Source: JAGPUQ01 sp947084925 (GTDB lineage Bacteria > Pseudomonadota > Gammaproteobacteria > Pseudomonadales > Porticoccaceae). From it: DNA of 64,000 nt. The DNA lies in NCBI GenBank assembly GCA_947084925.1, contig CAMTUJ010000002.1, forward strand, positions 1 through 64,000. Direction: 5' to 3'. The notes below the pieces were generated by a model. That model was not told where the DNA came from, did no database searches, and was given only the letters and a program-made list of their open reading frames with translations. Each line of letters begins with the position of its first letter. Within the stretch, counting starts at the first letter, position 1. Of this stretch, positions 1 through 7,995 are shown one piece after another. Position numbers and translations under genes: made by a program.

Positions 1-2
1 GA

Positions 3-146
3 TTTCGCCCAGCGCGTTCGGCCCATCAGGCCGTGCGCGAAGTGCAAGCGACTATCCGGGGCGGCTACGGTTGGGTGGTGGACATGGACCTGCAAGCCTT
101 CTTTGACCGGGTGAATCATGACCGACTGATGGCGCGACTCAGGTAA
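3..146 (+). pseudogene. Group II intron reverse transcriptase/maturase remnant
   Basis: The frame is open from the window edge to a TAA at 144-146 and encodes about 47 residues. They match the start of a group II intron reverse-transcriptase domain: a FRPxRSAHQAV stretch, then VDMDLQAFFDRVNHD, where the first Asp is the first metal ligand of the RT active site. An intact protein would continue for over 200 residues with the YADD box, thumb and maturase domains; here it stops after MARLR. It is therefore a truncated remnant. The 5' part lies outside the window. Confidence 0.7.
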
Positions 147-148
147 AA

Positions 149-240
149 GGGGTCAGGTCTTTCATTGTAACATTCCGCCTACATGGCGCAGGAAAAATAG
201 GGGTATTGCAATCATATATTGTCGGCATGGGGTCAGTCTT
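149..240. repeat. Repeated GGGGTCAG motif next to the intron remnant
   Basis: A GGGGTCAGGTCTTT copy at about 149-162 directly follows the truncated reverse transcriptase. A shortened copy, GGGGTCAGTCTTTT, lies at about 229-242. Similar GGGGTCAGGTCTT strings often flank REP-associated transposase genes in proteobacteria, but no transposase is visible here. It probably marks the scar of a past insertion or recombination; that is inference. Confidence 0.35.
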
Positions 241-383
241 TTACCGCGACTGCACGTGTCGCACCAGCGGCTCACCTCACTTCCTTCGTCGCGCCGTCCG
301 AGTTCAGCACTGCTTGCCCGAATACTTTGCGATGTGAAGATCAGCCGCGATCAACTTCAGAGTCTTTTATAGCCCCGGACACT

Positions 384-1988
384 TCACCGTGCGCGGCTCG
401 CCACAAAATGCCGTTCCCGCGGCGGCGAGCCGGTGAGCTCCAGCAGTCGTTGTTCCGCGGCGTGGTCGTTCCCGGTCAGGCGTTCGCGCTGACGCAGGTA
501 TTCCAGCCACGACTCCACCAGAAACGTCTCCCGCACGCTTCCCGGCCGGTCGGGGGCGTCGAAGACTTCCCAGAAATAGGCGCCGCTGCGCTGCCGGATC
601 ATGCGCATCCGGGCGAGTTGGTCCAGTACCGCTTCGCGTCGCGCCGGATCGATCTGGTAGTCCAGCGTCACCATCACCGGACCGCGCCCGTGGGCGAGGT
701 CCGCGGTGTGGGCCGGGGGCGGCCCCGCGGGTCGTTGGCTCAGATCCCGATGGCCTTCCTGGGCAATGGGATAGCGTTTGCCCAGCAGCACCGACGCCAG
801 CAGTCCCGCCACCGCGATGACGATGCTCGCCTGCACGCTGAAGGCGTCCGACAGATAACCCCAGAGCGCGCTGCCCACCGCGACGCTGCCGCCGTAGACG
901 AGCATCACCAGCGCCAGCACGCGCGCCATCACCCAGGCCGGCGCGGTCGATTGCGAGGCCACCACGATCGACGAAAACAGCATGATCCAGCAGATCCCGA
1001 TCACCAGCGTCAGTAGTCCCAGCAGCCAGTAGTCGCGGGTCCAGGCAAGGGCGAGCAGCGCCGTGCCCAATACGAAGGTCGCGCCGCCAAACACCTGATT
1101 GCGCGTCGCGCGGCGCAGCAGATGGGGCAATAGATTGGCGCCGATCAGCGAGCCGATACCGGTACCGCCCACCAGCAGGCCGTAGATATGGGGGCCGGCG
1201 CCCATCTCGCGCAGCACGATCACCGGCAGCATCGACCAGAACACGCTGATGAACAGAAAGCTGCCCATGCAGCGCACCAGCAGGGCGAACAGTTCGGGAT
1301 CGTTGCGGGTGTAGCGAAAACCGGCGCGCAGGGCGGTGGCGAAGGATTCCGCCGGCAGTTGCGTCTGCACGTGGAACGCGCGCGGGTGGCGGAACACCAG
1401 GGTGCCGAGTACGAAGACAAAGCTGGCGGCATTGAGCGCGAACACGGCCACGGGTCCGGCGGCGGCGAGCAGCAGTCCGCCGATGGCGGGCCCGGCCGCC
1501 TTGCTGATGTTGGTGCTCAGCGAATTCAGGGTGATGGCGTTGCTGAGTTCCGCGCGCGGCACGAAGGTGGGGATGTTGGCGCTCCACGACGGGCGCATCA
1601 TGGCGTTGCCCGCGCCGAGGCAGAAGGTGAGCAGCAACAGCCACCACTCCGTGGTCATTTCCAGGTGGGCGAGGACGGTGAGCGCCACCGCCGAAATCAG
1701 CAGCCAGACGTGCAGCGCGATCAGCACCGTGCGGCGATTGCAGATGTCGCCCATCACGCCGGCCGGATACGACAGCAGAAAGAACGGCAGGGTGGTCGCG
1801 GTCTGGATCAGCGCCACCATCAGGTTGGAGGGCGCCATGCTCGCCATCAGCCAGGTGACGCCGACCTCGTTCATCCAGGTGCCGATGTTGGACACGGTCA
1901 TGCCCAGCCACATCACCCGGAACAGCGGGTATCCCAGCGGCGACCAGATCGAACGGGAAATGGGAGGCGGTTGGCCCATCACTGGCAT
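384..1988 (-). CDS. MFS transporter, transmembrane secretion effector type (MFS_3)
   Basis: A 534-residue inner-membrane transporter with about 12 hydrophobic helices over residues 15-415. The N-terminus, with WNEVGVTWLM-like and YPAGVMGD motifs, resembles the MFS_3 family (EntS-like exporters). Residues about 430-520 form a soluble tail with YQIDPARREAVLDQL and ETFLVESWLEYLRQ, an extension typical of longer MFS_3 members and related in look to antibiotic-monooxygenase-like folds. The substrate is unknown; family members export siderophores or other small molecules. The gene ends the leftward block and lies downstream of a terminator, so it is probably transcribed on its own. No clear ribosome site precedes the chosen ATG; a second ATG lies three codons in. 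Confidence 0.8.
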   Translation of the reverse strand: MPVMGQPPPISRSIWSPLGYPLFRVMWLGMTVSNIGTWMNEVGVTWLMASMAPSNLMVALIQTATTLPFFLLSYPAGVMGDICNRRTVLIALHVWLLISAVALTVLAHLEMTTEWWLLLLTFCLGAGNAMMRPSWSANIPTFVPRAELSNAITLNSLSTNISKAAGPAIGGLLLAAAGPVAVFALNAASFVFVLGTLVFRHPRAFHVQTQLPAESFATALRAGFRYTRNDPELFALLVRCMGSFLFISVFWSMLPVIVLREMGAGPHIYGLLVGGTGIGSLIGANLLPHLLRRATRNQVFGGATFVLGTALLALAWTRDYWLLGLLTLVIGICWIMLFSSIVVASQSTAPAWVMARVLALVMLVYGGSVAVGSALWGYLSDAFSVQASIVIAVAGLLASVLLGKRYPIAQEGHRDLSQRPAGPPPAHTADLAHGRGPVMVTLDYQIDPARREAVLDQLARMRMIRQRSGAYFWEVFDAPDRPGSVRETFLVESWLEYLRQRERLTGNDHAAEQRLLELTGSPPRERHFVASRAR

Positions 1989-2114
1989 CGGTTGTGGATC
2001 GGAAAGCTGGACGGGGCCGCTGCGCGCGGTCCGCGTGTCATCGAACCGTCACAGTATATACGCCGGGCTTTGCGCGGCATGGCACCCGGGAGTCGGGCCC
2101 GGATCGGATTCCAT

Positions 2115-2146
2115 AAAAAAACCCCCGGCGACGTTGCCGGGGGTTT
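2115..2146 (-). terminator. Rho-independent terminator after the amidohydrolase gene
   Basis: A perfect 8-bp GC stem (2122-2129 with 2136-2143, loop of six) is followed on the minus strand by seven T residues (2121 down to 2115). It begins 16 bases past the amidohydrolase stop codon at 2160. Confidence 0.88.
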
Positions 2147-2159
2147 GCGGCTCGGTTGC

Positions 2160-3890
2160 TCAGCCCGCGGCGGGGATCGGCACGGTCTCGGTGTCGCGGC
2201 CGGAACGCAACACGGTCCCCGGCCGGGTGCCGGTGAGCTGGTTGTCGCGGACGATCACCTTGCCGTTCACCAGCACCTGGGAAATGCCTTCGGCTTCGCA
2301 GTAGAGGCGGCCGGCGCTGCCGGGCAGATCGAAGCGCATGTGGATGGGTCCCTTGCGGATGCGGTCGGCATCGAACACCACCAGATCGGCGTGCCAGCCG
2401 ACCGTGATGCGACCGCGTTCCTTGAGCCCCATGAAACGCGCCGGCAGGTCGGTGATCTGATGCACGCCCTCTTCCAGGGTCATCAGGTTGCGCTTGCGCA
2501 CGCCCTCGCCGAGCACGGTAGTGCTGAAGGCGAAGGTGTCGATCATGTCCAGGTGGGCGCCGGCATCGGACGCGCCCACCAGGGTGCGGGGATCCTTCCA
2601 CACCGCCCCGCGCAGCGCCCAGCTCTCGTCGTCGTCGCCGCCGAGGCGGGGCATGAAGCAGGTTTTCAGTTCATCGGCCAGCGCGATATCGAAAAAGGCA
2701 TCGGCCGGACTTTGCTTGCGCTCCGCCGCCACTTCCGCGAGCGCCCGTCCCTGATAGGCCTTGGTGGTGGGCGAAAAGGTCTGCTCGATGGTCATGGCGC
2801 TGAAGTTGCCCATGGCGCGCAGCAGCACCGGGACATCCGGGTGCGCGGCGTTTTCGATCAGGCGCGCGCGGGTCGCGGGATCGGCCAGCGCCGCCATCCG
2901 TTCGGCCAGCGGCAGGCCCAGCACCGCGGCCCAGCCCGGCAGGGCATCGAGCCCGAAACCGGAGAGCAGGTTGAGACGCAGCGATACCGGTTGCGCAAAG
3001 GTCAGCGCGCGGATGGTCGCGCCCCGCTCGGCGGCATAGTCCGCCGCCTTGATCTGGCTCTCGTAAATGGCGCGCGCGCCGACGTTGACGATCAGCACGT
3101 TCCAGTTCAGCGACCGCTGCGCCGCCAGCGACATGTCGGTCATCAACTGCATGTGCTTTTCTTCGAACGGACCCACTGTCGGAATGAATTCGAGCAGGGT
3201 GCCGGGGTGATCGCGCAGGCAGCGGCTCAGCGCGATCAATTCCTGGCCGGTCGCGGCGCGGGAGGGTACCGGGTGGCCGGCGCCGTCGTTGTGGGTCGGC
3301 GCCTGGGACGACGAAAAGCCCATGCCGCCTTCGCTGAGCGATTGGTGCAGCAGCTTTTGCATGGCTTCGAGCTGGCTCGGGCTGGCCACCTGATCGACCG
3401 CCGCTGCGCCCATCACCGCGCGCCGCAGGGCCGAGTGGCCGACCAGAAAGCCGACATTCACCGCCGGCTGGCGTTCCTCGACGCGTTCGAGGTAGCTCCC
3501 GAACGAGGTCCAGTTCCAGGGCACGCCATCGCGCAGGCTTTGCAGCGGCATGCCCTCGACCCGGGCCAGCATCTTCATCAGGTATTCGCCACCTTCGGCG
3601 GTGAGGGGCGCGACCGAGAAGCCGCAGTTGCCGGCGAACACGCTGGTGACGCCGTGATAGCAGGACGGGCTCAGCGCCGGATCCCAGAACACCTGCGCAT
3701 CGTAATGGGTGTGGATGTCGACGAAGCCCGGGGATACCACCATACCGGTGGCGTCGATGGTTTCGGTCGCTGGCTCACTCACCGTGCCCACCGCCACGAT
3801 GCGGCCGTCCCTGACACCGACATCGCCCTTGTAGCGCGCGGCGCCGGTGCCGTCGACGATGGTTCCGCCTTTGATCAGATAGTCCAACAT
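2160..3890 (-). CDS. Amidohydrolase family 3, N-acyl-D-amino-acid deacylase-like
   Basis: A 576-residue cytosolic metallo-amidohydrolase of the D-aminoacylase type, which cleaves N-acyl groups from D-amino acids or related amides. Visible features are the N-terminal strand LDYLIKGGTIVDGTG, the metal site VDIHTHYDAQ (about residues 58-67), AGNCGFS with the conserved metal-bridging Cys, and SDAGAHLD near residue 437. A GGGGGTG ribosome site precedes the ATG by a few bases. Length matches the family. It shares direction with the biuret cluster upstream, but a 215-base gap separates them. The true substrate cannot be read from sequence; some members act on unrelated amides. Confidence 0.82.
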   Translation of the reverse strand: MLDYLIKGGTIVDGTGAARYKGDVGVRDGRIVAVGTVSEPATETIDATGMVVSPGFVDIHTHYDAQVFWDPALSPSCYHGVTSVFAGNCGFSVAPLTAEGGEYLMKMLARVEGMPLQSLRDGVPWNWTSFGSYLERVEERQPAVNVGFLVGHSALRRAVMGAAAVDQVASPSQLEAMQKLLHQSLSEGGMGFSSSQAPTHNDGAGHPVPSRAATGQELIALSRCLRDHPGTLLEFIPTVGPFEEKHMQLMTDMSLAAQRSLNWNVLIVNVGARAIYESQIKAADYAAERGATIRALTFAQPVSLRLNLLSGFGLDALPGWAAVLGLPLAERMAALADPATRARLIENAAHPDVPVLLRAMGNFSAMTIEQTFSPTTKAYQGRALAEVAAERKQSPADAFFDIALADELKTCFMPRLGGDDDESWALRGAVWKDPRTLVGASDAGAHLDMIDTFAFSTTVLGEGVRKRNLMTLEEGVHQITDLPARFMGLKERGRITVGWHADLVVFDADRIRKGPIHMRFDLPGSAGRLYCEAEGISQVLVNGKVIVRDNQLTGTRPGTVLRSGRDTETVPIPAAG

Positions 3891-4105
3891 GATTCACCCC
3901 CGATGGTTGTTTTGGATAAGGAAAGCTGGGCAGGAAAGAAAGCAGGCTGCGATCCAGCATAGACCCGACGATCGGCGCAGGGAAGATCAATCCGTGGCTG
4001 CAGGTCCGGACTGGACCTCGGTTACGGAGTCGCGACGGGGATGGTGACAAGCTGCTGGCAAGAGCGTTGCGGCAGCGCAGCCGCGATAGCCGCGGCGGCG
4101 GAGGG

Positions 4106-4468
4106 TCAGTTGTCGTTGATCCCGAAATCGAGCGGCCCGGACCAGATGGCGAGCACCAGGCAGCCGCCCTCGCTGGTCACCGCGTGGCGGCTGCCGGGCG
4201 TGCTGACCAGCAGGGTGCCAGCCGGGTAGAGTCCGTTGGCGTCACGCTGGGAGCCTTCCAGGATCAGAATATGCTCGTAGTCGATGTGGCGATGTTCCGG
4301 CACCGAGGCGCCGGGGTCATAGCGCAGCAGCGCGGCGGCGGGGCCCTGGCCGGGCTGACCGTAGAGGGCGTGAAACTCGACCCCGGGGCGGAGCGGCTCC
4401 CAGCGCAGTCGGTCGGGGTCCGCGGCGCGCTGCAACAGCTCGGTGAATGCACGCGAATGCCCCGTCAT
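4106..4468 (-). CDS. Cupin-domain protein at the end of the biuret operon
   Basis: A single 120-residue cupin domain resembling the ChrR-type cupin. The metal motif HRHIDYEHILILEG sits near residues 56-69 and a second partial motif PGSRHAV near 89-95. It starts at an ATG that overlaps the stop of the biuret hydrolase gene by four bases (ATGA, 4465-4468), so the two are translationally coupled. This argues for a role in the same pathway, perhaps as a sensor, a lyase or a metal-dependent accessory enzyme. No specific function can be assigned. A longer upstream reading frame exists but overlaps the previous gene. Confidence 0.75.
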   Translation of the reverse strand: MTGHSRAFTELLQRAADPDRLRWEPLRPGVEFHALYGQPGQGPAAALLRYDPGASVPEHRHIDYEHILILEGSQRDANGLYPAGTLLVSTPGSRHAVTSEGGCLVLAIWSGPLDFGINDN

Positions 4469-5151
4469 CCGCGCAGGCCGGTGAGCAGTGCCGATGATTC
4501 GGCCACTGCCCCGAACACTCCGCCCTGCATCTTGATCATCGCGAGTGCCGCCAGGTGGTTGCCGTGGTCCGTGGCCCCGCAACAGTCTGCCAGCAGCAGA
4601 CACTCGAAGCCACGGTCGTTCGCCTCGCGCATCGTGGTATGCACGCACACGTCGGTGGTGATGCCGGTCAGCACCAGATTGCGCACGCCGCGCACGTGCA
4701 GCAGCAGTTCCAGGTCGGTGGCGCAGAACGAGCCCTTGCCGGGCTTGTCGATGATCGGCTCGCCGGGCAGGGGCGCCAGTTCCGGGATGATTTCCCAACC
4801 GGGTTCGCCCCGCACCAGAATTTTTCCGCACGGTCCGGGATCGCCAATACCCGCGCCGATACGCCGTGAGCGCCAGCGCTTGTTGGCCGGCAGGTCAGAC
4901 AGGTCCGGCCGGTGGCCCTCGCGGGTGTGGAAGACGTGATATCCGCCGGTGCGAAACGCGGAGAGCACGGCGCGGATTGGTTCGATGGGCGCGCGGGTCA
5001 GCGACAGGTCGTAGCCCATGGCATCCACGTAGCCACCGGGACCGCAGAAATCGGTCTGCATGTCGATCACGATCAGCGCCGTGTTGGTTGGGCGCAGGTC
5101 GCCGTCGAAGGGCCAGGGGTAGGGGTCGGCGTCGAGGTAGCGTTCAGGCAT
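4465..5151 (-). CDS. biuH: Biuret amidohydrolase (isochorismatase-like cysteine hydrolase)
   Basis: A 228-residue isochorismatase-fold hydrolase that should split biuret into allophanate and ammonia. The triad is visible as Asp30 (IVIDMQTDF), Lys136 (IIDKPGKGSF) and Cys169 (TTDVCVHTT). The stretches DADPYPWPFDG near the start, GYVDAMGYDLSL, HTREGHRPDL and IGAGIGDPGPCG closely recall rhizobial BiuH. Allophanate hydrolase, which uses the product, is the gene just upstream (78 bases away). I chose the ATG at 5151 because a GAGAG sequence lies eight bases before it; an ATG at 5166 and a TTG at 5202 are alternatives. A ureidoacrylate hydrolase (RutB) is the main competing call. Confidence 0.85.
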   Translation of the reverse strand: MPERYLDADPYPWPFDGDLRPTNTALIVIDMQTDFCGPGGYVDAMGYDLSLTRAPIEPIRAVLSAFRTGGYHVFHTREGHRPDLSDLPANKRWRSRRIGAGIGDPGPCGKILVRGEPGWEIIPELAPLPGEPIIDKPGKGSFCATDLELLLHVRGVRNLVLTGITTDVCVHTTMREANDRGFECLLLADCCGATDHGNHLAALAMIKMQGGVFGAVAESSALLTGLRG

Positions 5152-5229
5152 CGTGTCGACTCTCATAGGGAGTGAAGTGTCATTGGTGGTCAGGCGCCGC
5201 AATGGCCAAGCAACTTTTGTGCAATAGGT

Positions 5230-7056
5230 TCAGGAGCTCGCCAGCCAGGCCCGCCAGCCGCCCAGCGCGGAGATGTCCCGGGCGCCCGCGATCGCGTGCG
5301 CCTCGCACAGGAAACCCTTCACGAGACCGCCGTCGGCCAGTTCCACGCTGCCGATGGCCAGAGGCGCCGGCACGCCCGCCAGGAAGGTGCCGACGTTGGC
5401 CAGCGGCAGCGTCCAGACCTCGACCTCGATACTTGCCCCGGCCGCATCGCGCACCAGGCCCGGGCGCGCTGGGCTGAAGCCGGTCAGTGCGAACAGGCGG
5501 TAGGCGGGCGCGGTGCGGGTGCGTGCGCGCAGTGCGCCGCCCAGGCTGGTGAGTTCAGCATTGAGCGGCAGGCCCTGCATGTGGCCGCCGCAGACGGCGA
5601 TGGCCAGAACGTCGGCGCTCGCAATCGGCCCGGCCACGGTCGCTGTACCGGCGAGCGGCAGGCCGGTGGCGCCGAGTGTTTCATTGATGGCCCGGTGCAG
5701 CCGGTCGGCCCGCAGCAGCAGTGCGCGGTCGTTTCCGGCGGGCGCCTGCAGGGTGACGCCGAACGGCAGGCCGTTGGGCAGGAAACCGGCGGGGACCGCC
5801 ACCGCGCACAGGTCGAGCAGATTCACATGGTTGGTGTAGTAGCCGAGCCGGTCGTTCAGGGTCAGCGGGTCGGCCAGCACCGCCGCGCGCGTGTAGGGTG
5901 TCGGGATGGTAGGGGTGACCAACAGATCGATGGCCTGCCACTGTACCCGCAGTATCTGGCTCAGCGCGAGCAGCCGGTACTGCGCGACAAACGCATCGGT
6001 GGCGCGGAAATAACTGCCGCCTTCTATGATCTGTCGCACCACCGGTAACAACGCGCCCGGTTGATGGTCCAGGAACTCGCGGATCGCGAGGTAGCGCTCG
6101 GCCAGCCAGGGACCTTCGTAAAGTAGGCGGGCGGCTTCGCGAAAGGGCGCGTAGTCCACTTCCACCGGATCGCCGCCGAGCGCAGCCAGAGTGTCGATCG
6201 TTTGCTCGAAGGCCGCGAGACTCGCGCCGTCGGCAAAGAACTCCCGCTGTGCGGGCTGGGGGATACCGAAGCGGAACCGCGTCCCCGTGGTCGCGGCGGC
6301 GGCCGGGAAGACCCGCGAAAACGGATCTTCGGCGTCGGCGCCGGCGATCACCTCCAGCACCGCCTGCGCATCCGCGCAGGTCGGGGCGAACACCGATACG
6401 CAGTCCAGCGAACGGCACGCCGGCAGCACACCGCGCGCGCTCACCAGACCGCGGCTGGGTTTGAGGCCGACCAGATTGCCGAGCGCCGCCGGCACCCGCC
6501 CGGAGCCGGCGGTATCGGTGCCGAGCGCGAAGCACACCAGGCCGTGGGCCACCGCCAGCGCGGAGCCGGAACTCGATCCGCCGCTGATGTAGTCCGCATC
6601 GAAGGCGTTGGCGGGAATGCCGTAGGGCGAGCGGGTGCCGGTGAGGCCGGTGGCGAACTGGTCGAGGTTGGTCTTGCCGACGAGCATGGCGCCGGCGTCC
6701 AGCAACTTCTGCACCGCTGGCGCCGTGCTTTCCGGTGTGTAGGCGAAGGCCGGGCAGCCCGCGGTGGTTGGCAAGCCGGCCACGTCGATATTGTCCTTGA
6801 CCGCAAAGGGGATTCCGAACAGCGGCCCTTGCGGGGCGGCATCGAGCTGCCGTGCCCGTTCGCGCAGCGCCTGGTCGGATACCGGCGTGATCCAGATTCC
6901 CGCGGCCGTCACCGCCCGGCGCCGGGCGATGACCTGTTCCGCGACCGCTTGCGCGGTCAGACCGGTGGCGAGCGCGGCGCGCAGCCCGTGCAGCGTGGGC
7001 AGGGGCGCGGCCTTGGCGCCCGTGCCGATGGCCGGGTTGGTCTTCACCAGATCCAT
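5230..7056 (-). CDS. atzF: Allophanate hydrolase
   Basis: A 608-residue cytosolic enzyme that hydrolyses allophanate, giving ammonia and carbon dioxide, the last step of cyanurate, biuret and some urea pathways. The amidase-signature domain fills residues 1 to about 440, with catalytic Lys87 (KDNI), Ser161 (GGSSSGSA) and nucleophile Ser185 (DTAGSGR), spaced exactly as in the AtzF triad. The C-terminal 150 residues are the AtzF-type domain (AVCGGHMQGLPLN onward). There is no biotin carboxylase module, so this is the stand-alone form. It overlaps the end of the channel gene upstream by 13 bases, indicating one operon. Confidence 0.92.
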   Translation of the reverse strand: MDLVKTNPAIGTGAKAAPLPTLHGLRAALATGLTAQAVAEQVIARRRAVTAAGIWITPVSDQALRERARQLDAAPQGPLFGIPFAVKDNIDVAGLPTTAGCPAFAYTPESTAPAVQKLLDAGAMLVGKTNLDQFATGLTGTRSPYGIPANAFDADYISGGSSSGSALAVAHGLVCFALGTDTAGSGRVPAALGNLVGLKPSRGLVSARGVLPACRSLDCVSVFAPTCADAQAVLEVIAGADAEDPFSRVFPAAAATTGTRFRFGIPQPAQREFFADGASLAAFEQTIDTLAALGGDPVEVDYAPFREAARLLYEGPWLAERYLAIREFLDHQPGALLPVVRQIIEGGSYFRATDAFVAQYRLLALSQILRVQWQAIDLLVTPTIPTPYTRAAVLADPLTLNDRLGYYTNHVNLLDLCAVAVPAGFLPNGLPFGVTLQAPAGNDRALLLRADRLHRAINETLGATGLPLAGTATVAGPIASADVLAIAVCGGHMQGLPLNAELTSLGGALRARTRTAPAYRLFALTGFSPARPGLVRDAAGASIEVEVWTLPLANVGTFLAGVPAPLAIGSVELADGGLVKGFLCEAHAIAGARDISALGGWRAWLASS

Positions 7057-7883
7057 TTGATCATCGCCTGGGCAACGTCCTCGTCCATGCCGCTGATGCC
7101 GAACTTGTTGCGCCAGATCTGGTATTCGACGCCGGCCTGGAGCTTGCCGGCGCCGACACCGGCGAGCTCGCCCACGTCGACCAGCAATCGCGGCGCGGTG
7201 ATGATGTTGTCCTTGAGCGGATCTTCACCCCAGGCGTAATCGAAGAAGCCTTCGAATACCAGCGGCACCGGACCCAGCTTGAAAGGTGCACCCCAGGCCA
7301 GCGTTACCTGCTGGCCGGTGTCGATGCCCGAGGCCTGGTTGTCCCGAATGTACCAGTTGACCTGAAAGAACTGGAACCCGGGCAGTTTGAGGTCCACCGC
7401 GGCGCCATACAGCCAGGTCTGCTTGACGGGCGACTCGGGAATTTCCAGCGTGGAAGTGAACAGCACGTCCTGGATCAGGCCCCATGACAGATCCTTCCCC
7501 AGGATCTTGCCCAGCGACAGGCGCGGCGAAATCTCCGCGTAGAAACTGCCACTGGTCTTGCCGGTGGTGCCGAAGCCGTCGCCCTCGCCGTCGGGATTGA
7601 TGATATCGACAAAGATGAAGTTGTCGCCGTATTTCCACACGTTCAAGTGTTCGATGGTGACGATGCCGGATTCGTCGTCGTGGCTGAAGCCGCCATTGGG
7701 ATTGAAATCGGCGTAATTGGTCCCGTGCAGGTACTGGATGTTGGTGGTCGCGAACTCCGCCGAACCGGCGTTGGCGGCGGCCGGCGCCATGCTGCCGCCC
7801 ACCGCCAACGCCAGGGCGCTGACGAGGTTGCGCGATCCGCGCTGGCGTGTCGAAGGAACGCTGACTTGATGTGCTGTGCTCAT
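7044..7883 (-). CDS. Tsx-like outer-membrane channel protein
   Basis: A 279-residue protein with an N-terminal signal region (basic start, hydrophobic LVSALALAVGG, likely cleavage after AANA) followed by amphipathic beta strands rich in aromatic residues, such as YLHGTNYADFN, HLNVWKYGDNFIFVDI and LQAGVEYQIWRNKFG. This pattern matches the Tsx nucleoside-channel superfamily, whose members form small specific pores. The ATG at 7883 has an AGGAG site ten bases upstream. Its place between the permease and allophanate hydrolase suggests it admits biuret-like compounds through the outer membrane; that is inference. The C-terminus IKWIW ends in an aromatic residue, as expected for barrel assembly. 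Confidence 0.72.
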   Translation of the reverse strand: MSTAHQVSVPSTRQRGSRNLVSALALAVGGSMAPAAANAGSAEFATTNIQYLHGTNYADFNPNGGFSHDDESGIVTIEHLNVWKYGDNFIFVDIINPDGEGDGFGTTGKTSGSFYAEISPRLSLGKILGKDLSWGLIQDVLFTSTLEIPESPVKQTWLYGAAVDLKLPGFQFFQVNWYIRDNQASGIDTGQQVTLAWGAPFKLGPVPLVFEGFFDYAWGEDPLKDNIITAPRLLVDVGELAGVGAGKLQAGVEYQIWRNKFGISGMDEDVAQAMIKWIW

Positions 7884-7924
7884 GGCATGACTCCTGGTGG
7901 GGTTGAGCCGTCTTGAATACGATA

Positions 7925-7934
7925 ATGTATGCAA
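7925..7934. promoter_or_regulatory. Candidate GntR operator upstream of the channel gene
   Basis: On the minus strand this reads TTGCATACAT, identical to a site at 10317-10326 and matching 8 of 10 bases of the palindrome TTGTATACAA beside the divergent regulator. It lies 42 bases before the channel start codon, between it and the permease gene, and could give a second regulated promoter inside the operon. Confidence 0.5.
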
Positions 7935-7995
7935 ATGGCGGCGGTGAAGCTCGATCAGTTCCAGTCGTTGACCCGCAGGGGATATTGGCCCGGCC

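Noticed and set aside
1188..3962. Long plus-strand open frame spanning the MFS and amidohydrolase genes
   Set aside because: It lies opposite two well-supported genes, and its product is an unrelated Arg/Gly/His-rich string.
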